DNA of 64,000 bases from Providencia rettgeri (GCF_001874625.1 NZ_CP017671.1:868001-932000); one strand, 5' to 3'. Counted from the first letter of the stretch, positions 9,098-20,116 are shown. Notes: generated by a model from the letters alone, not told the origin. Numbers and translations: made by a program.

Positions 9098-9118
9098 TGG
9101 TATAATTAGTTTATACCA
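9098..9118 (+). repeat. Inverted repeat and TATAAT box after clpP
   Basis: TGGTATAA pairs perfectly with TTATACCA around a five-base loop. The left arm holds a perfect TATAAT (9101-9106), which could be the -10 of a clpX promoter, though I see no matching -35. Confidence 0.35.
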
Positions 9119-9141
9119 TAAACTATTTTAAGAAATTGCGG

Positions 9142-9174
9142 CTTTGTTTTTAGCTTTAATTAAGAAAAACAAAG
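9142..9174 (+). repeat. Ten-base-pair hairpin before clpX
   Basis: CTTTGTTTTT pairs perfectly with AAAAACAAAG around a 13-base loop that can itself pair (CTT/AAG). It ends 27 bases before the clpX ATG and has no following T run, so it is more likely an mRNA structure than a terminator. Confidence 0.4.
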
Positions 9175-9201
9175 TGGTATAGATAAAAGTGAGGTCAACT
9201 G

Positions 9202-10479
9202 ATGACAGAGAAACGCAAAGAGGGGACAGGCAAACTGCTTTACTGTTCTTTCTGCGGAAAAAGTCAGCATGAAGTTCGTAAGCTGATTGCCGGTCCGTCA
9301 GTCTATATTTGTGATGAATGTGTAGATTTATGTCTCGACATCATCCGTGAAGAGATCAAGGAACTTGCACCGCATCGCGAGCGTAGTGAATTGCCGACTC
9401 CACATGAAATTAGGCAACATCTTGATGACTATGTTATTGGCCAAGAAAAGGCAAAAAAAGTCTTAGCTGTTGCGGTATATAATCACTACAAGCGCCTACG
9501 TAATGGCGATAAAACCAGTGATGGTGTTGAACTAGGTAAAAGTAACATTTTGCTTATAGGGCCAACAGGTAGCGGTAAAACTCTCTTAGCTGAGACATTA
9601 GCTCGTTACTTGGATGTACCGTTTACAATGGCTGATGCAACAACATTAACTGAAGCTGGTTATGTTGGTGAAGACGTTGAAAACATCATTCAAAAGCTTT
9701 TGCAAAAATGTGACTATGATGTTGAAAAAGCACAGCGTGGAATTGTATATATAGATGAAATTGATAAAATTTCACGTAAATCAGATAACCCATCAATTAC
9801 TCGTGATGTTTCCGGTGAAGGTGTGCAGCAAGCGTTACTGAAACTTATTGAAGGGACGGTTGCGGCGGTACCACCACAAGGTGGTCGTAAGCACCCTCAA
9901 CAAGAGTTTTTGCAAGTTGATACATCAAAAATCCTGTTTATCTGTGGTGGTGCATTTGCCGGTTTAGACAAAGTCATTGGGCAACGTTTAAACACGCGTT
10001 CTGGTATTGGCTTTGCTGCGGAAGTTAAAGGTGAATCAGAGAAAGCAACGGAAGGTGAATTGCTGACTCAAGCAGAGCCAGAAGACTTAATTAAGTTTGG
10101 CTTAATTCCTGAATTTATTGGCCGTCTGCCAGTTGTTGCAACGCTGACAGAACTAAGCGAAGAAGCATTAATTCAGATTCTGCAAGAACCAAAAAATGCC
10201 TTAACCAAGCAATACCAAGCGTTATTTAGCCTTGAAGGGACTGAACTCGAGTTTCGTGAAGAAGCATTAAAGGCAATTGCGAAAAAAGCAATGGCACGTA
10301 AAACGGGTGCACGTGGTTTACGTTCTATTGTTGAAGCGGCATTGCTGAATACTATGTATGACCTTCCTTCAATGAGTGATGTTGAGAAAGTTGTTGTCGA
10401 TGAAAATGTAATTAACGAACAGTCTGAACCTTTGTTGATTTACAGTAAACCTGAGGCTCAAGCTTCTGGCGATAACTAA
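9202..10479 (+). CDS. clpX: ATP-dependent Clp protease ATP-binding subunit
   Basis: ClpX AAA+ unfoldase, 425 residues (424 in E. coli). The N-terminal zinc domain has Cys15, Cys18, Cys37 and Cys40. Walker A is GPTGSGKT near residue 120, Walker B is IVYIDEIDK, and the pore loop YVGEDVE and the [19 protein letters not shown] block are intact. It recognises substrates such as SsrA-tagged proteins and feeds them to ClpP. It is co-directional with clpP and has its own terminator before lon. Confidence 0.98.
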   Translation: MTEKRKEGTGKLLYCSFCGKSQHEVRKLIAGPSVYICDECVDLCLDIIREEIKELAPHRERSELPTPHEIRQHLDDYVIGQEKAKKVLAVAVYNHYKRLRNGDKTSDGVELGKSNILLIGPTGSGKTLLAETLARYLDVPFTMADATTLTEAGYVGEDVENIIQKLLQKCDYDVEKAQRGIVYIDEIDKISRKSDNPSITRDVSGEGVQQALLKLIEGTVAAVPPQGGRKHPQQEFLQVDTSKILFICGGAFAGLDKVIGQRLNTRSGIGFAAEVKGESEKATEGELLTQAEPEDLIKFGLIPEFIGRLPVVATLTELSEEALIQILQEPKNALTKQYQALFSLEGTELEFREEALKAIAKKAMARKTGARGLRSIVEAALLNTMYDLPSMSDVEKVVVDENVINEQSEPLLIYSKPEAQASGDN

Positions 10480-10509
10480 TCCTTAATAAACGTTCAATAA
10501 TTAATCAAA

Positions 10510-10541
10510 CAAAATGAGGGGTTTCCCTCATTTTGTTTTTT
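10510..10541 (+). terminator. Terminator of clpX
   Basis: CAAAATGAGGG pairs with CCCTCATTTTG around GTTT and is followed by six T. Confidence 0.88.
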
Positions 10542-10556
10542 ATGTTCAACTAGCTA

Positions 10557-10583
10557 TTGAATGCTAAAATCTTGTCCCCATAT
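10557..10583 (+). promoter_or_regulatory. Sigma-32 (heat-shock) promoter of lon
   Basis: TTGAAT, 13 bases, CCCCATAT. This fits the sigma-32 consensus (CTTGAA and CCCCAT-T) and resembles the E. coli lon heat-shock promoter as I remember it (TTGAATG ... CCCCATATA). It is about 100 bases before the lon ATG. Confidence 0.75.
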
Positions 10584-10684
10584 AGTTTATATTCTGAGGT
10601 GTGGTTTCCTTGTTTTAGAAAGTAATTTTAGAATAAGAAACAGAAACCCTTAAACTAGCGTGAGCTAAACGAAGAGAGAGCTTT

Positions 10685-13123
10685 ATGAATCCTGAGCGTT
10701 CCGAACGCATTGAAATACCAGTATTGCCTCTGCGTGATGTAGTGGTATACCCACATATGGTGATCCCACTGTTTGTTGGACGTGAAAAATCCATTCACAG
10801 TCTGGAAGCAGCGATGGATCATGACAAGCAAGTGATGCTGGTTGCGCAAAAAGAAGCCTCGACTGATGAGCCAGGGGTGAATGATTTATTTGCTGTAGGT
10901 ACTGTTGCATCCGTTATTCAGATGCTGAAACTACCTGATGGCACCGTTAAAGTCCTCGTTGAAGGGCTAAAACGCGCACGTATTACGAGCTTGACTGATA
11001 ATGGCGAATATTTCTTAGCACAAGCGGAATATTTAGCCCCAGAACAAGATACACAAGCTGAAAACGTAGTTTATGACGAAACAACCGCGGGCTCTCAGTC
11101 ATCAAGTGTACTTGATGAAAAAGAAAACGAAGTTTTATATCGTACTATTGTTAGTCAGTTTGAAAGCTACATAAAACTAAATAAGAAAATACCACCTGAA
11201 GTACTAACGGCATTGCATGCGATAGAGCAAGATCAGCTAGATAAACTAGCGGATACCATTGCGTCTCACATGCCATTGAAATTAGCTGATAAGCAGCGTG
11301 TTTTGGAAATGGCAAATATTGCTGAACGCGTTGAATTCTTGATGGCAATGATGGAATCAGAAACTGAATTGCTGCAAGTAGAAAAACGTATCCGCAATCG
11401 CGTTAAAAAACAGATGGAAAAAAGCCAGCGTGAGTACTATCTGAATGAGCAAATGAAAGCTATTCAGAAAGAGCTTGGTGAAATGGACGATGCGCCAGAC
11501 GAGTATGAATCGCTAAAACGTAAGATTGAAGAAGCGAAAATGCCAAAAGAGGCACAAGAAAAAGCCGAAGCTGAGTTGCAGAAGCTGAAAATGATGTCTC
11601 CGATGTCTGCAGAAGCTACAGTTGTTCGTAGCTATATTGATTGGATGGTACAAGTACCATGGAATAAGCGTAGTAAAGTTAAAAAAGATTTAGTTAAAGC
11701 GCAAGAAGTGCTAGATACCGATCACTACGGCTTAGAGCGCGTGAAAGATCGGATTTTAGAATATCTGGCAGTACAGAGCCGTGTTAGCAAAATTAAAGGG
11801 CCAATTCTTTGCTTAGTTGGGCCTCCGGGCGTTGGTAAAACGTCATTGGGCCAATCCATTGCGAAGGCAACAGGCCGTCAGTACACTCGCATGGCTTTAG
11901 GTGGGGTACGTGATGAAGCAGAAATTCGTGGTCACCGCCGTACTTATATTGGTTCTATGCCGGGCAAACTTATCCAAAAAATGGCTAAAGTTGGGGTGAA
12001 AAACCCGCTATTCCTATTGGATGAAATTGACAAGATGTCATCTGACATGCGTGGCGACCCTGCTTCTGCATTGTTAGAGGTCCTTGATCCAGAACAAAAT
12101 ATTGCATTTAATGATCACTATTTAGAAGTCGATTACGATCTGTCCGATGTTATGTTTGTTGCGACGTCTAACTCGATGAATATTCCGGCGCCATTATTAG
12201 ACCGTATGGAAGTTATTCGTCTTTCTGGTTATACAGAAGATGAAAAACTGAACATAGCGAAAAAACATCTATTGTCTAAGCAAATAGAACGTAATGCTTT
12301 GAAAAAGGGTGAGCTTACTATTGATGATAGCGCCCTAATGAGCATCATTCGTTACTATACTCGCGAAGCTGGTGTACGTGGTTTAGAGCGTGAAATTTCA
12401 AAACTGTGCCGTAAGGCAGTTAAAGCTTTATTAATGGATAAAAAGCTTAAGCATATTGAAATTAATGCAGACAACCTGAAAGACTATCTGGGCGTTCGTC
12501 GCTTTGATTATGGCCAAGCGGATACTGAAAACCGTGTAGGGCAAGTTACTGGTCTTGCTTGGACTGAGGTTGGTGGTGACTTACTTACCATTGAGACCGC
12601 CTGTGTTCCAGGTAAAGGTAAGTTAACTTATACCGGTTCTTTAGGTGAAGTGATGCAAGAATCTATCCAAACGGCATTAACCGTAGTTAGAGCTCGTGCA
12701 GAAAAATTGGGTATTAATAGCGATTTTTATGAAAAACGCGATATTCATGTCCATGTTCCTGAAGGCGCGACACCGAAAGATGGTCCAAGTGCGGGGATTG
12801 CCATGTCAACGGCATTGGTATCTTGCTTAACGGGTAATCCTGTTAGAGCAGACGTGGCTATGACAGGAGAAATTACATTAAGAGGGTTAGTTTTCCCAAT
12901 CGGTGGCTTAAAAGAGAAACTATTGGCGGCACACCGTGGAGGGATTAAAACCGTATTAATCCCTAAAGAAAACGAACGTGATTTAGAAGAAATTCCTCAA
13001 AATGTGATCGCTGATCTGGAAATTCATCCAGTAAAAACTATTGAAGAAGTGCTTTCTTTGGCTTTAGTTAACCCTCCATTTGGGGCTGAAGTTGTAAAAA
13101 ATAAAGCTAAAAGAGTGAGCTGA
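10685..13123 (+). CDS. lon: ATP-dependent Lon protease
   Basis: Lon AAA+ serine protease, 812 residues compared with 784 in E. coli. Domains in order: N-terminal substrate domain (about 1-330, including the coiled-coil [16 protein letters not shown]), AAA+ module with Walker A GPPGVGKT and Walker [11 protein letters not shown], and C-terminal protease with the catalytic serine in PKDGPSAG and the dyad lysine about 43 residues later in [14 protein letters not shown]. Most of the extra length is an acidic, Ser-rich insertion at about residues 120-145 not present in E. coli, plus a few residues at the C-terminus. It is controlled by a sigma-32-like promoter. Confidence 0.98.
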   Translation: MNPERSERIEIPVLPLRDVVVYPHMVIPLFVGREKSIHSLEAAMDHDKQVMLVAQKEASTDEPGVNDLFAVGTVASVIQMLKLPDGTVKVLVEGLKRARITSLTDNGEYFLAQAEYLAPEQDTQAENVVYDETTAGSQSSSVLDEKENEVLYRTIVSQFESYIKLNKKIPPEVLTALHAIEQDQLDKLADTIASHMPLKLADKQRVLEMANIAERVEFLMAMMESETELLQVEKRIRNRVKKQMEKSQREYYLNEQMKAIQKELGEMDDAPDEYESLKRKIEEAKMPKEAQEKAEAELQKLKMMSPMSAEATVVRSYIDWMVQVPWNKRSKVKKDLVKAQEVLDTDHYGLERVKDRILEYLAVQSRVSKIKGPILCLVGPPGVGKTSLGQSIAKATGRQYTRMALGGVRDEAEIRGHRRTYIGSMPGKLIQKMAKVGVKNPLFLLDEIDKMSSDMRGDPASALLEVLDPEQNIAFNDHYLEVDYDLSDVMFVATSNSMNIPAPLLDRMEVIRLSGYTEDEKLNIAKKHLLSKQIERNALKKGELTIDDSALMSIIRYYTREAGVRGLEREISKLCRKAVKALLMDKKLKHIEINADNLKDYLGVRRFDYGQADTENRVGQVTGLAWTEVGGDLLTIETACVPGKGKLTYTGSLGEVMQESIQTALTVVRARAEKLGINSDFYEKRDIHVHVPEGATPKDGPSAGIAMSTALVSCLTGNPVRADVAMTGEITLRGLVFPIGGLKEKLLAAHRGGIKTVLIPKENERDLEEIPQNVIADLEIHPVKTIEEVLSLALVNPPFGAEVVKNKAKRVS

Positions 13124-13145
13124 ATCAAGAAGTTTGTATAAAATT

Positions 13146-13185
13146 AAGGCTGATAGCTAATTTAGGGCTTGTCAGCCTTTTTTTT
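13146..13185 (+). terminator. Terminator of lon
   Basis: AAGGCTGA pairs with TCAGCCTT followed by a run of eight T, 22 bases after the lon stop. Confidence 0.82.
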
Positions 13186-13237
13186 CATAGCTACTTTAGC
13201 GATGATTCTGATAATTGTTTGTATGTAATCTGTTCTC

Positions 13238-13266
13238 TTGCCATTGGTAATCAGGATTGATATAAC
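13238..13266 (+). promoter_or_regulatory. Candidate hupB promoter
   Basis: TTGCCA, 17-base spacer, TATAAC, about 85 bases before the hupB start. E. coli hupB has several promoters; others may be present in this AT-rich stretch. Confidence 0.5.
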
Positions 13267-13349
13267 GACTGCATCATTAATTAACTATACTAATAACCGT
13301 TAGAGTTAATTAAGAGATTTATAGTCCAACTAATATGGGGATGATAAGA

Positions 13350-13625
13350 GTGAATAAAGCTCAACTGATTGATCAAATCGCTTCTGATGCGAATATTTCT
13401 AAAGCTGCAGCAGGTCGTGTTGTTGACGCGTTCGTCGCTACTGTAACGGGCTCTCTTAGTAAAGGGGACGATGTTGCTCTAGTTGGCTTTGGTACTTTTT
13501 CTGTTCGTGAGCGTGCAGCACGTACAGGCCGTAACCCTCAAACGGGTAAAGAAATTAAAATCGCTGCGGCGAAAGTTCCAGCTTTCCGTCCAGGCAAGGG
13601 TCTTAAAGACGCTGTTAATAGCTAA
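13350..13625 (+). CDS. hupB: DNA-binding protein HU-beta
   Basis: HU-beta, 91 residues, a small dimeric nucleoid protein that bends DNA. The start is GTG at 13350, giving (M)[20 protein letters not shown], which aligns with the E. coli protein; an upstream ATG would add five residues with no counterpart. The family signature [21 protein letters not shown], containing the intercalating proline arm, is intact and the end is KDAVNS. Located between lon and ppiD as in E. coli. Confidence 0.97.
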   Translation: MNKAQLIDQIASDANISKAAAGRVVDAFVATVTGSLSKGDDVALVGFGTFSVRERAARTGRNPQTGKEIKIAAAKVPAFRPGKGLKDAVNS

Positions 13626-13702
13626 TTAGGTATTTAAGTTTGTCTTTCTTGCATTTTTGCGAAAACTCAAACTGACGGAATGTCTTTAATCAGCTAATAT
13701 AT

Positions 13703-13734
13703 AAGCGCACCATGTAAATGGTGCGCTTTTTTTT
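13703..13734 (+). terminator. Terminator of hupB
   Basis: AAGCGCACCAT pairs perfectly with its complement around GTAA and is followed by eight T. Confidence 0.92.
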
Positions 13735-13800
13735 CTTTCTGAGTTAAGATTAGCGTATTATCAGGAAATTGAATTCAACAAAGCGGAGTTAAGCCTTTTT

Positions 13801-15672
13801 ATGATGGAAAATTTACGCACAAAGGCAAATAGTCCTTTGCTCAAAATAATACTAGCGCTGATAATCCTTTCATTTGTGTTAGGTGGCGTTATGATGGGCG
13901 GCATCGGAGGCAATAGTGCAAATAATGCAGCCGAAGTTAACGGTCAGCCAATTAGCAGGGAACAGTTGCAGCAGGCCTTTCAGCAGGAACGTCAGTCATT
14001 GCAAGAATATCTGGGAGATAAATTCTCAGAAGTGGCTAGTAACGAAGAAAGCATGAATTTGCTGCGCCGCCAAGCACTTGATAACTTGATTAACAATGAA
14101 TTGATTAATCAATATGCTAATGAACTAAACCTGTCAGCAAGCGATCAGCAAATTGAGCAATCTATATTCTCAATGCAAATTTTCCAAACAGATGGTCGAT
14201 TTGATAGCGAAAAGTACCGTGAGATTTTACAGCGTTACAATATCAATGCAGATAGCTTTGCAGCACAAATTCGCCAAGACCTTACACGCGCACAGTTAGG
14301 TAAAACCTTTACCGGTACAGATTTTGCTTTGCCATCTGAGGTTAAAGCATATGCACAACTGTATATGCAAGAACGTGAAATTCGTACGGCAACGTTACCT
14401 TTAGCTGATGTTCAAGGTAAACAAACCGTTTCAGACGATGAATTAAAAGCTTATTACGATGCTAACCAAGATAGCTTTATTTCACCTGAAAAAGTGAAAG
14501 TAAGCTATGTTGAAATGGATGCGGCATCTATGCCAGCAGCAACAGTATCTGATGAAGATGTGAAAGCATATTATGAGCAAAACCTGAAAAACTATACTCA
14601 GGCTGAGCAAAAACAATATAGTATGATCCAAGTAGCTTCAGAAAAAGAAGCAAATGATATCCTAAATGAACTAAAAGCAGGGGCTGATTTTGCTGCCATT
14701 GTAGCTGAAAAGTCGACGGATATATTCAGCGCTAAACAAAAAGGTCTTATTGGTTGGATGGAAGCATCATCAACACCAAGTGAGATTGCTGATGCAAAAT
14801 TAACTGAGAAAGGCCAACTTTCTGCCCCAATCAAGTCACAAAATAACTATATTATTTTCCGCTTAGATGATATTAAGCCAGAATTAACTAAGCCTTTTGA
14901 ACAAGTTAAAGAAAGTATCAAAAACAGTTTACTGCAAGATAAAAACATCAAACAGTTCTATGACTTACAACAAAAGGTTAGTGAAGCAGCAACAAATGAT
15001 ATGGAATCATTAGTTTCAGTTGAATCTGTTTCAGGTTTGAAATCAATCACAACGGATTGGTTTGACCGCAATAATCCTCCGGCGGCACTTAACTTCCCGA
15101 AAGTGATTAACGAGGTATTTAGTGATCGCTTAGTTGATAAAAATGGTTCTAAAGGTATTAACTCAGACGTTATTAACGTAGAAGGTGACCGTGCATTTGT
15201 TGTACGTGTTACAGAGTATAAGCCTGAAAACATTGAACCTTTTGACACTGTTAAGCCTGAAATAGAAGCTTTAGTTAAACGTCAAAAAGCAGAAGCAGAA
15301 CTTAAAGCAACGAGTGAGAAACTACTGGCTGAGCTGAAAGCAGGTAAAGGCGAAGAAGCTCTGAATGCAGCAGGCATTAAATTTACGGATGTTCAAACAG
15401 TTTCACGTTTGATGCCACAGACTGCGATTATCAATGCATCAATGGAAATGGCTGAACCGGCTGAAGGTAAACCAAACTATGCCATTGCACGTGATGAATC
15501 TGATAATTATGTGATTATTCAGTTAGATAAAGTCACTTTAGGCCAACCAACGGAAGATGAGTTAAAACAGCTGTCACGTGAATACCAAGGGGCGATGAGC
15601 TCTGCGGTTAACGAAGCTCTGATGCTTAACTTACGTGAAAATGCAAAAATTGAAGTGTTGAATATGGAATAA
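13801..15672 (+). CDS. ppiD: Periplasmic folding chaperone PpiD, SurA/parvulin family
   Basis: PpiD, 623 residues, the same length as in E. coli. It is anchored in the inner membrane by one N-terminal helix (about 13-35) and works in the periplasm near the Sec translocon. The start MMENLRTKANSPLLKII and the SurA-like N-terminal chaperone part (ISREQLQQAFQQERQSLQ) are clear. A parvulin-like domain lies at about 265-355 (YSMIQVASEKEA, IGWMEAS); in E. coli this domain lacks isomerase activity. Followed by a terminator and then ybaV. Confidence 0.95.
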   Translation: MMENLRTKANSPLLKIILALIILSFVLGGVMMGGIGGNSANNAAEVNGQPISREQLQQAFQQERQSLQEYLGDKFSEVASNEESMNLLRRQALDNLINNELINQYANELNLSASDQQIEQSIFSMQIFQTDGRFDSEKYREILQRYNINADSFAAQIRQDLTRAQLGKTFTGTDFALPSEVKAYAQLYMQEREIRTATLPLADVQGKQTVSDDELKAYYDANQDSFISPEKVKVSYVEMDAASMPAATVSDEDVKAYYEQNLKNYTQAEQKQYSMIQVASEKEANDILNELKAGADFAAIVAEKSTDIFSAKQKGLIGWMEASSTPSEIADAKLTEKGQLSAPIKSQNNYIIFRLDDIKPELTKPFEQVKESIKNSLLQDKNIKQFYDLQQKVSEAATNDMESLVSVESVSGLKSITTDWFDRNNPPAALNFPKVINEVFSDRLVDKNGSKGINSDVINVEGDRAFVVRVTEYKPENIEPFDTVKPEIEALVKRQKAEAELKATSEKLLAELKAGKGEEALNAAGIKFTDVQTVSRLMPQTAIINASMEMAEPAEGKPNYAIARDESDNYVIIQLDKVTLGQPTEDELKQLSREYQGAMSSAVNEALMLNLRENAKIEVLNME

Positions 15673-15692
15673 TTGCGAGAAGCTTCGCAATT
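15671..15692 (+). terminator. Small hairpin overlapping the ppiD stop
   Basis: AATTGCGA pairs perfectly with TCGCAATT across six bases. Weak T content follows; it may be a first termination point or a stabiliser. Confidence 0.35.
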
Positions 15693-15709
15693 TAATTTGC
15701 AACATTATA

Positions 15710-15745
15710 AATGAAAGGTCACCTTTGGGTGGCCTTTCGCATTTA
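15710..15745 (+). terminator. Terminator of ppiD
   Basis: GAAAGGTCACC pairs with GGTGGCCTTTC (one bulge/wobble) around TTTG, flanked by AAAT and ATTT arms. Confidence 0.7.
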
Positions 15746-15816
15746 AATAACCCTCTGAAAGCTTTCATTGTTTTTTTTTGTCATTGTTACTCCTCAACAC
15801 ACACAGGAGAATCATT

Positions 15817-16188
15817 ATGTTATGGAATACAGTGATGAAACATGGGGCTAATACCGTACTTCTTCTTTCTCTATTAGGGGCTTTTACTTCTTTTTCTTTA
15901 GCGAAAAAGATTGAAGCGGAAAAACCGACAACAGCACTTGTGCAAAAAAAAGCGTCAAATGAGAACTCACAACTCATATCTTCAGAGCAATCAGACAAAG
16001 TCAATATTAATTCAGCAAGTGTAGATGAGCTAGCACAAAAGCTGAGTGGCATCGGCAAACAAAAAGCGAAAGCAATTGTTGAATATAGGCAAAAGTATGG
16101 GGCTTTTAATTCAATTGAAAATATTCTAGAAGTTCAGGGGATAGGGCCTGCATTTTTAGAGAAAAATAAAGATAAAATTGTACTGTAG
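15817..16188 (+). CDS. ybaV: Helix-hairpin-helix ComEA-like protein YbaV
   Basis: A 123-residue exported small protein. A hydrophobic N-terminal segment (about 10-28, LLLSLLGAFTSFSL) looks like a signal peptide. The C-terminal half is a ComEA-type double helix-hairpin-helix: VNINSASVDELAQKLSGIGKQKAKAIVEYRQKYG and ILEVQGIGPAFLEKN. ComEA homologues bind DNA in the periplasm; for YbaV this is inferred. The start at MLWNTVMKHG is set by AGGAG 7 bases upstream; MKHG six residues later is the E. coli-like alternative. Same position after ppiD as in E. coli. Confidence 0.88.
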   Translation: MLWNTVMKHGANTVLLLSLLGAFTSFSLAKKIEAEKPTTALVQKKASNENSQLISSEQSDKVNINSASVDELAQKLSGIGKQKAKAIVEYRQKYGAFNSIENILEVQGIGPAFLEKNKDKIVL

Positions 16189-16383
16189 TTGAATATTCCC
16201 CATACATTGTGGTTCATTCAATTGTATGGGGATACCATTTTAATGGTGGGTAATTGAGCTGTAATATTAATTTATTGTAAATAATTTGGGAGCTAGATCT
16301 TATTTCTGGTATTCATTCAGCATATTTTCCGTACATTTGTTATTTTTATGTTATCTAAAATTAAACTGGTCGGAGTAGTTAGA

Positions 16384-16812
16384 ATGACAACACATGTCAA
16401 GATCCATGGTTACCATATTGATGTTTTCCAACATGTTAATAATGCACGTTATTTGGAATTTTACGAAGCAGACCGTTGGGAATGGATGAATAAGCGTAAT
16501 TTCATTAATTGGGCGATAAAAAATAATCTAACTATGGCTGCGGTGAATATTAACGTAAATTATATCCAAGGAGTGCTGTTAGGTGATGAGCTTACTGTTG
16601 TAACGCGTATGGATAAAATAGGCTCTAAGAGTGCGGTGTGCTATCAGCAAATTATCCGTAATAACGCGGGGGGATCAGAAGTGGTATCTGACGCCTATGT
16701 TACGTTTGTTTTTATCGATAATATAACTAATAAAGCCATTGTTATAGATGATGAGTTACGTGAAAAACTAGCATTGTTCAAATCAGGGACTGATGATTTC
16801 ATTCAGAACTAG
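16384..16812 (+). CDS. fadM: Acyl-CoA thioesterase FadM/YbaW (hot-dog fold)
   Basis: A 142-residue 4HBT-family thioesterase. E. coli FadM hydrolyses long-chain acyl-CoA during oleate breakdown. The active-site block GYHIDVFQHVNNARYLEFYE is strongly conserved, and INVNYIQGVLLGDEL and the substrate-binding beta strands follow. The start at MTTHVKI has GGAG 8 bases upstream; an earlier ATG would add 12 residues unlike the family. Between ybaV and queC as in E. coli. Confidence 0.92.
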   Translation: MTTHVKIHGYHIDVFQHVNNARYLEFYEADRWEWMNKRNFINWAIKNNLTMAAVNINVNYIQGVLLGDELTVVTRMDKIGSKSAVCYQQIIRNNAGGSEVVSDAYVTFVFIDNITNKAIVIDDELREKLALFKSGTDDFIQN

Positions 16813-16853
16813 CCTACCTAAAAAGTGGTTAGGCAGGCGTATCTCTGTTCGGT

Positions 16854-17555
16854 TTAGTTTGTTTTTTGTTGCTGCTGTTTTAGAGAGAGCATGACAGCTT
16901 CTTTGTCATCTAAATATTCATGTAAGCCTTTGCTTCGTAGGTGGCATGCAGCACATTCACCACATCCGTCACCTTGAATCCCATTATAGCAAGTGAGTGT
17001 TTGCTTCCTAATGGTCTCAAGGTGGCCATAACTGTCGGCAAGAGCCCATGTTTGGGCTTTATTCAGCCACATTAATGGGGTTTCAAAACGTATATTTTTA
17101 GCGAGCCCAAGGTCAACCGCGTGGTTAAGGGCTTTGACAAACTCATCTCGGCAATCAGGGTAACCGGAAAAGTCAGTTTCACAAACACCAGTAATGACGG
17201 CTTCAGCTTGTACTTGGTAAGCATATATTGCCGCTAATGTGAGAAATAAAATATTACGACCGGGTACAAAAGTACTTGGCAGACTGCTCGATTCGCTTTC
17301 TGTAAAATCAGGCACAGGGATATTATCCCGAGTTAAACTACTGATCGCTAACTCATTGAGTAAGGTCACATCTAAAACCTTATGAGCATTGGCACCAAGT
17401 GATACACTTAACTTTTGTGCAACTTCGATTTCAAAGCGATGACGCTGCCCGTAATCAAAGGTAACACAATGCACTTCGTCATAGTTTTGTAAGGCCTGAA
17501 TGAGGCAGGTTGTTGAGTCTTGCCCTCCGCTAAAGACCACCACTGCACGTTTCAT
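16854..17555 (-). CDS. queC: 7-cyano-7-deazaguanine synthase QueC
   Basis: QueC, 233 residues, makes preQ0 from 7-carboxy-7-deazaguanine using ATP and ammonia in queuosine tRNA modification. The N-terminal PP-loop is [11 protein letters not shown]. The C-terminal zinc site is formed by cysteines in [30 protein letters not shown] and [15 protein letters not shown] are diagnostic. The end shows a poly-glutamine tail (LKQQQQKTN). Convergent with fadM, divergent from decR. Confidence 0.97.
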   Translation of the reverse strand: MKRAVVVFSGGQDSTTCLIQALQNYDEVHCVTFDYGQRHRFEIEVAQKLSVSLGANAHKVLDVTLLNELAISSLTRDNIPVPDFTESESSSLPSTFVPGRNILFLTLAAIYAYQVQAEAVITGVCETDFSGYPDCRDEFVKALNHAVDLGLAKNIRFETPLMWLNKAQTWALADSYGHLETIRKQTLTCYNGIQGDGCGECAACHLRSKGLHEYLDDKEAVMLSLKQQQQKTN

Positions 17556-17833
17556 AGGGACTCCTTGGTGATATCACTTTGTTTAAAACGAATATTAATT
17601 CTCTGCTTTCATGTTAGCGACACTGTAATTTAATTAACAGTTCTATTTTTATAAATTTCCATTAATTAGCGTGCTATTTGTACTCTTATTTGGTTATCTG
17701 GGTAAAATTCTTCTATAATAATGTCAATTGGTAACATTTTTATTGTTTTTAAATGATGAGATTTTGCTTAATATTGGTAATTCAAATAATAGAAAGATAA
17801 AAGAGCATTTCCACCTAAGCCATGAGGGCAATT

Positions 17834-18295
17834 ATGTTAGATAAAATAGACAAAAAACTGCTTTTTTTATTACAAACTGACAGTAGTCTATCTTTAAACA
17901 CCCTGGCAGAAGCTGTCAATTTAACCTCTACACCATGCTGGAAAAGACTAAAACGACTCGAAGATGATGGTTATATTCGGGGTAGAGTAACGTTATTAGA
18001 TGGTGAGAAACTTGGGTTAGGTTTAACTGTCATCGTAACAATTAAAACACAGCACCATAATAGTGAATGGTATGAACAGTTTGTGTCTTTCGTGAGCCAA
18101 CTTCCTGAAGTGCTAATGTTTTATCGCATGGCTGGTGAATATGACTATCTTATGCAGGTAGAAGTTCACGATATGAAATCCTACGATTTGTTTTACAAAA
18201 AACTGGTTAATGGGGTACATGGCTTAATTGATGTAACGTCCAGCTTTGCGATGGAAAAAATTAAATATACTACGGTGCTGCCAATCCCCGATTAG
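17834..18295 (+). CDS. decR: Lrp/AsnC-family regulator DecR (YbaO)
   Basis: A 153-residue Lrp/AsnC regulator nearly co-linear with E. coli DecR, the cysteine-responsive activator of cysteine desulfidase genes. The N-terminal helix-turn-helix is at about 20-45 ([25 protein letters not shown]), followed by the RAM ligand-binding domain with [18 protein letters not shown] and the C-terminal [16 protein letters not shown]. The start MLDKIDKK is preceded by GAGGG; a start four residues earlier is possible. Followed by mdlAB as in E. coli. Confidence 0.92.
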   Translation: MLDKIDKKLLFLLQTDSSLSLNTLAEAVNLTSTPCWKRLKRLEDDGYIRGRVTLLDGEKLGLGLTVIVTIKTQHHNSEWYEQFVSFVSQLPEVLMFYRMAGEYDYLMQVEVHDMKSYDLFYKKLVNGVHGLIDVTSSFAMEKIKYTTVLPIPD

Positions 18296-18370
18296 CGCAA
18301 TTTTGTTGGTAAACGACACGAGCGTTTCAGTTATGTATAAGTAAATTAACATTATCCAAGGCAGTAATAC

Positions 18371-20116
18371 GTGCGATTATTTTCACAACTAAGTTGGTAT
18401 TTTTTGAGCGAATGGAAGCGCTATTTTGGCGCAGTTTGCTTTTTAATTATTATTGCAATTCTACAACTGGTTCCGCCGCGCATCGTGGGTGTCGTGGTTG
18501 ATGGCATAAGTAAAGATACTATGCCTAAAAAACAGTTGGTGACATATATCTTATTAATGCTGCTTATTGCATTGGTTGTTTATGGCCTGAGGTACGTTTG
18601 GCGACTATGGCTATTTGGGGCATCTTATAAGCTGGCAGTTCAATTGCGCCAAAAATTTTATCGACAATTAAGCTTACAAAATCAACAGTTTTATCTTAAA
18701 TATCGAACTGGGGATCTAATCGCTCGTACAACAAATGATGTGGATCGTGTGGTATTTGCTGCTGGAGAGGGTGTTTTAACGCTAGTAGACTCATTGGTTA
18801 TGGGGTGTGCAGTATTAATCATGATGAGCGTTGAAATTAGTTGGCAGCTCACATTGCTTGCGCTTATTCCGATGCCGATCATGGCAATGGTTATTAAGCG
18901 TTACGGCGATCAGCTCCATCATCGTTTCAAGCACGCTCAAGGTGCGTTTTCATCTTTGAACAATCACGCACAAGAGAGCTTAACCAGTATTCGTATGATC
19001 AAAGCGTTTGGCCTTGAAGATCATCAGTCGAATCAATTTGAACAAGTGGCAACGGAAGCGGGGCGTCGTAATATGCATGTTGCGAAAGTCGATGCTCGTT
19101 TTGATCCAACAATTTTTTTAGCGATAGGCATGGCAAATTTGCTCGCTATTGGTGGCGGAAGTTGGATGGTGCTAAATGGCACTTTGACTTTAGGTGAGTT
19201 AACTAGTTTCGTGATGTATTTAGGGTTGATGATTTGGCCAATGTTAGCCCTTGCTTGGATGTTTAACATTGTCGAACGAGGAAGTGCGGCTTACAGCCGT
19301 ATCTTAAGTTTATTAAATGAGCCTCTCGTTATTCAAGATGGTTCCCATTCATTACAGCCTGAAAAAGGGCCGTTGGATGTGAACATAATAAGGTTTAGTT
19401 ACCCAGAAACAACGCGAGTCGCATTACATGATATTCAATTTAACCTGCAACCAGGGCAGTTTTTAGGTATCTGTGGGCCAACGGGGGCGGGGAAATCAAC
19501 ATTGCTGGCATTATTACAACGTCAGTTTGATATCACTGAAGGGGCTATTTGTTATCAAGGGCAGCCCTTGTCTGAAGTATTACTAGATGAATGGCGCGCA
19601 AGGCTATCGGTAGTAAACCAATCTCCATTTTTATTTTCAGAAACTGTCGCAGGGAATATTGCTCTAGGAAGACCAGAAGCTAGCCAAGAAGAAATAGAGC
19701 AGGCGGCTCGGATTGCTTGTGTACATGATGATATTTTACGTCTGCCTGAGGGGTACTTAACCCAAGTCGGTGAGCGTGGAGTGATGCTTTCTGGAGGGCA
19801 AAAGCAACGGATCTCAATAGCACGGGCTATCTTACAAAATGCAGAAATACTTATATTGGATGATGCGCTTTCAGCAGTAGATGGGCAAACAGAGTTTACT
19901 ATTTTGCAAAATTTAAGCCGCTGGCGACAAGGGCGAACCTTAATTATTAGTGCTCATCGCTTATCTGCATTGGTTGAAGCCGACAATATTATAGTGTTAT
20001 CCCAAGGAGCCATGGTTATTCAAGGTAGGCATGAGGCGTTAATTAGCCAGACTGGTTGGTATAAAGATATGTATCATTATCAACAAATTGAAGCTGCTTT
20101 GGATGGTGATTTATGA
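18371..20116 (+). CDS. mdlA: ABC exporter half-transporter MdlA
   Basis: A 581-residue half-size ABC exporter: six-helix membrane domain (about 15-300) fused to an ATPase domain. Walker A is GPTGAGKST, the signature [15 protein letters not shown], Walker [13 protein letters not shown]. It starts with GTG (as [11 protein letters not shown]), matching the E. coli start. It is predicted to pair with MdlB as a heterodimer in the inner membrane; the substrate is not known. Its stop overlaps mdlB by four bases (ATGA), indicating translational coupling. Confidence 0.95.
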   Translation: MRLFSQLSWYFLSEWKRYFGAVCFLIIIAILQLVPPRIVGVVVDGISKDTMPKKQLVTYILLMLLIALVVYGLRYVWRLWLFGASYKLAVQLRQKFYRQLSLQNQQFYLKYRTGDLIARTTNDVDRVVFAAGEGVLTLVDSLVMGCAVLIMMSVEISWQLTLLALIPMPIMAMVIKRYGDQLHHRFKHAQGAFSSLNNHAQESLTSIRMIKAFGLEDHQSNQFEQVATEAGRRNMHVAKVDARFDPTIFLAIGMANLLAIGGGSWMVLNGTLTLGELTSFVMYLGLMIWPMLALAWMFNIVERGSAAYSRILSLLNEPLVIQDGSHSLQPEKGPLDVNIIRFSYPETTRVALHDIQFNLQPGQFLGICGPTGAGKSTLLALLQRQFDITEGAICYQGQPLSEVLLDEWRARLSVVNQSPFLFSETVAGNIALGRPEASQEEIEQAARIACVHDDILRLPEGYLTQVGERGVMLSGGQKQRISIARAILQNAEILILDDALSAVDGQTEFTILQNLSRWRQGRTLIISAHRLSALVEADNIIVLSQGAMVIQGRHEALISQTGWYKDMYHYQQIEAALDGDL

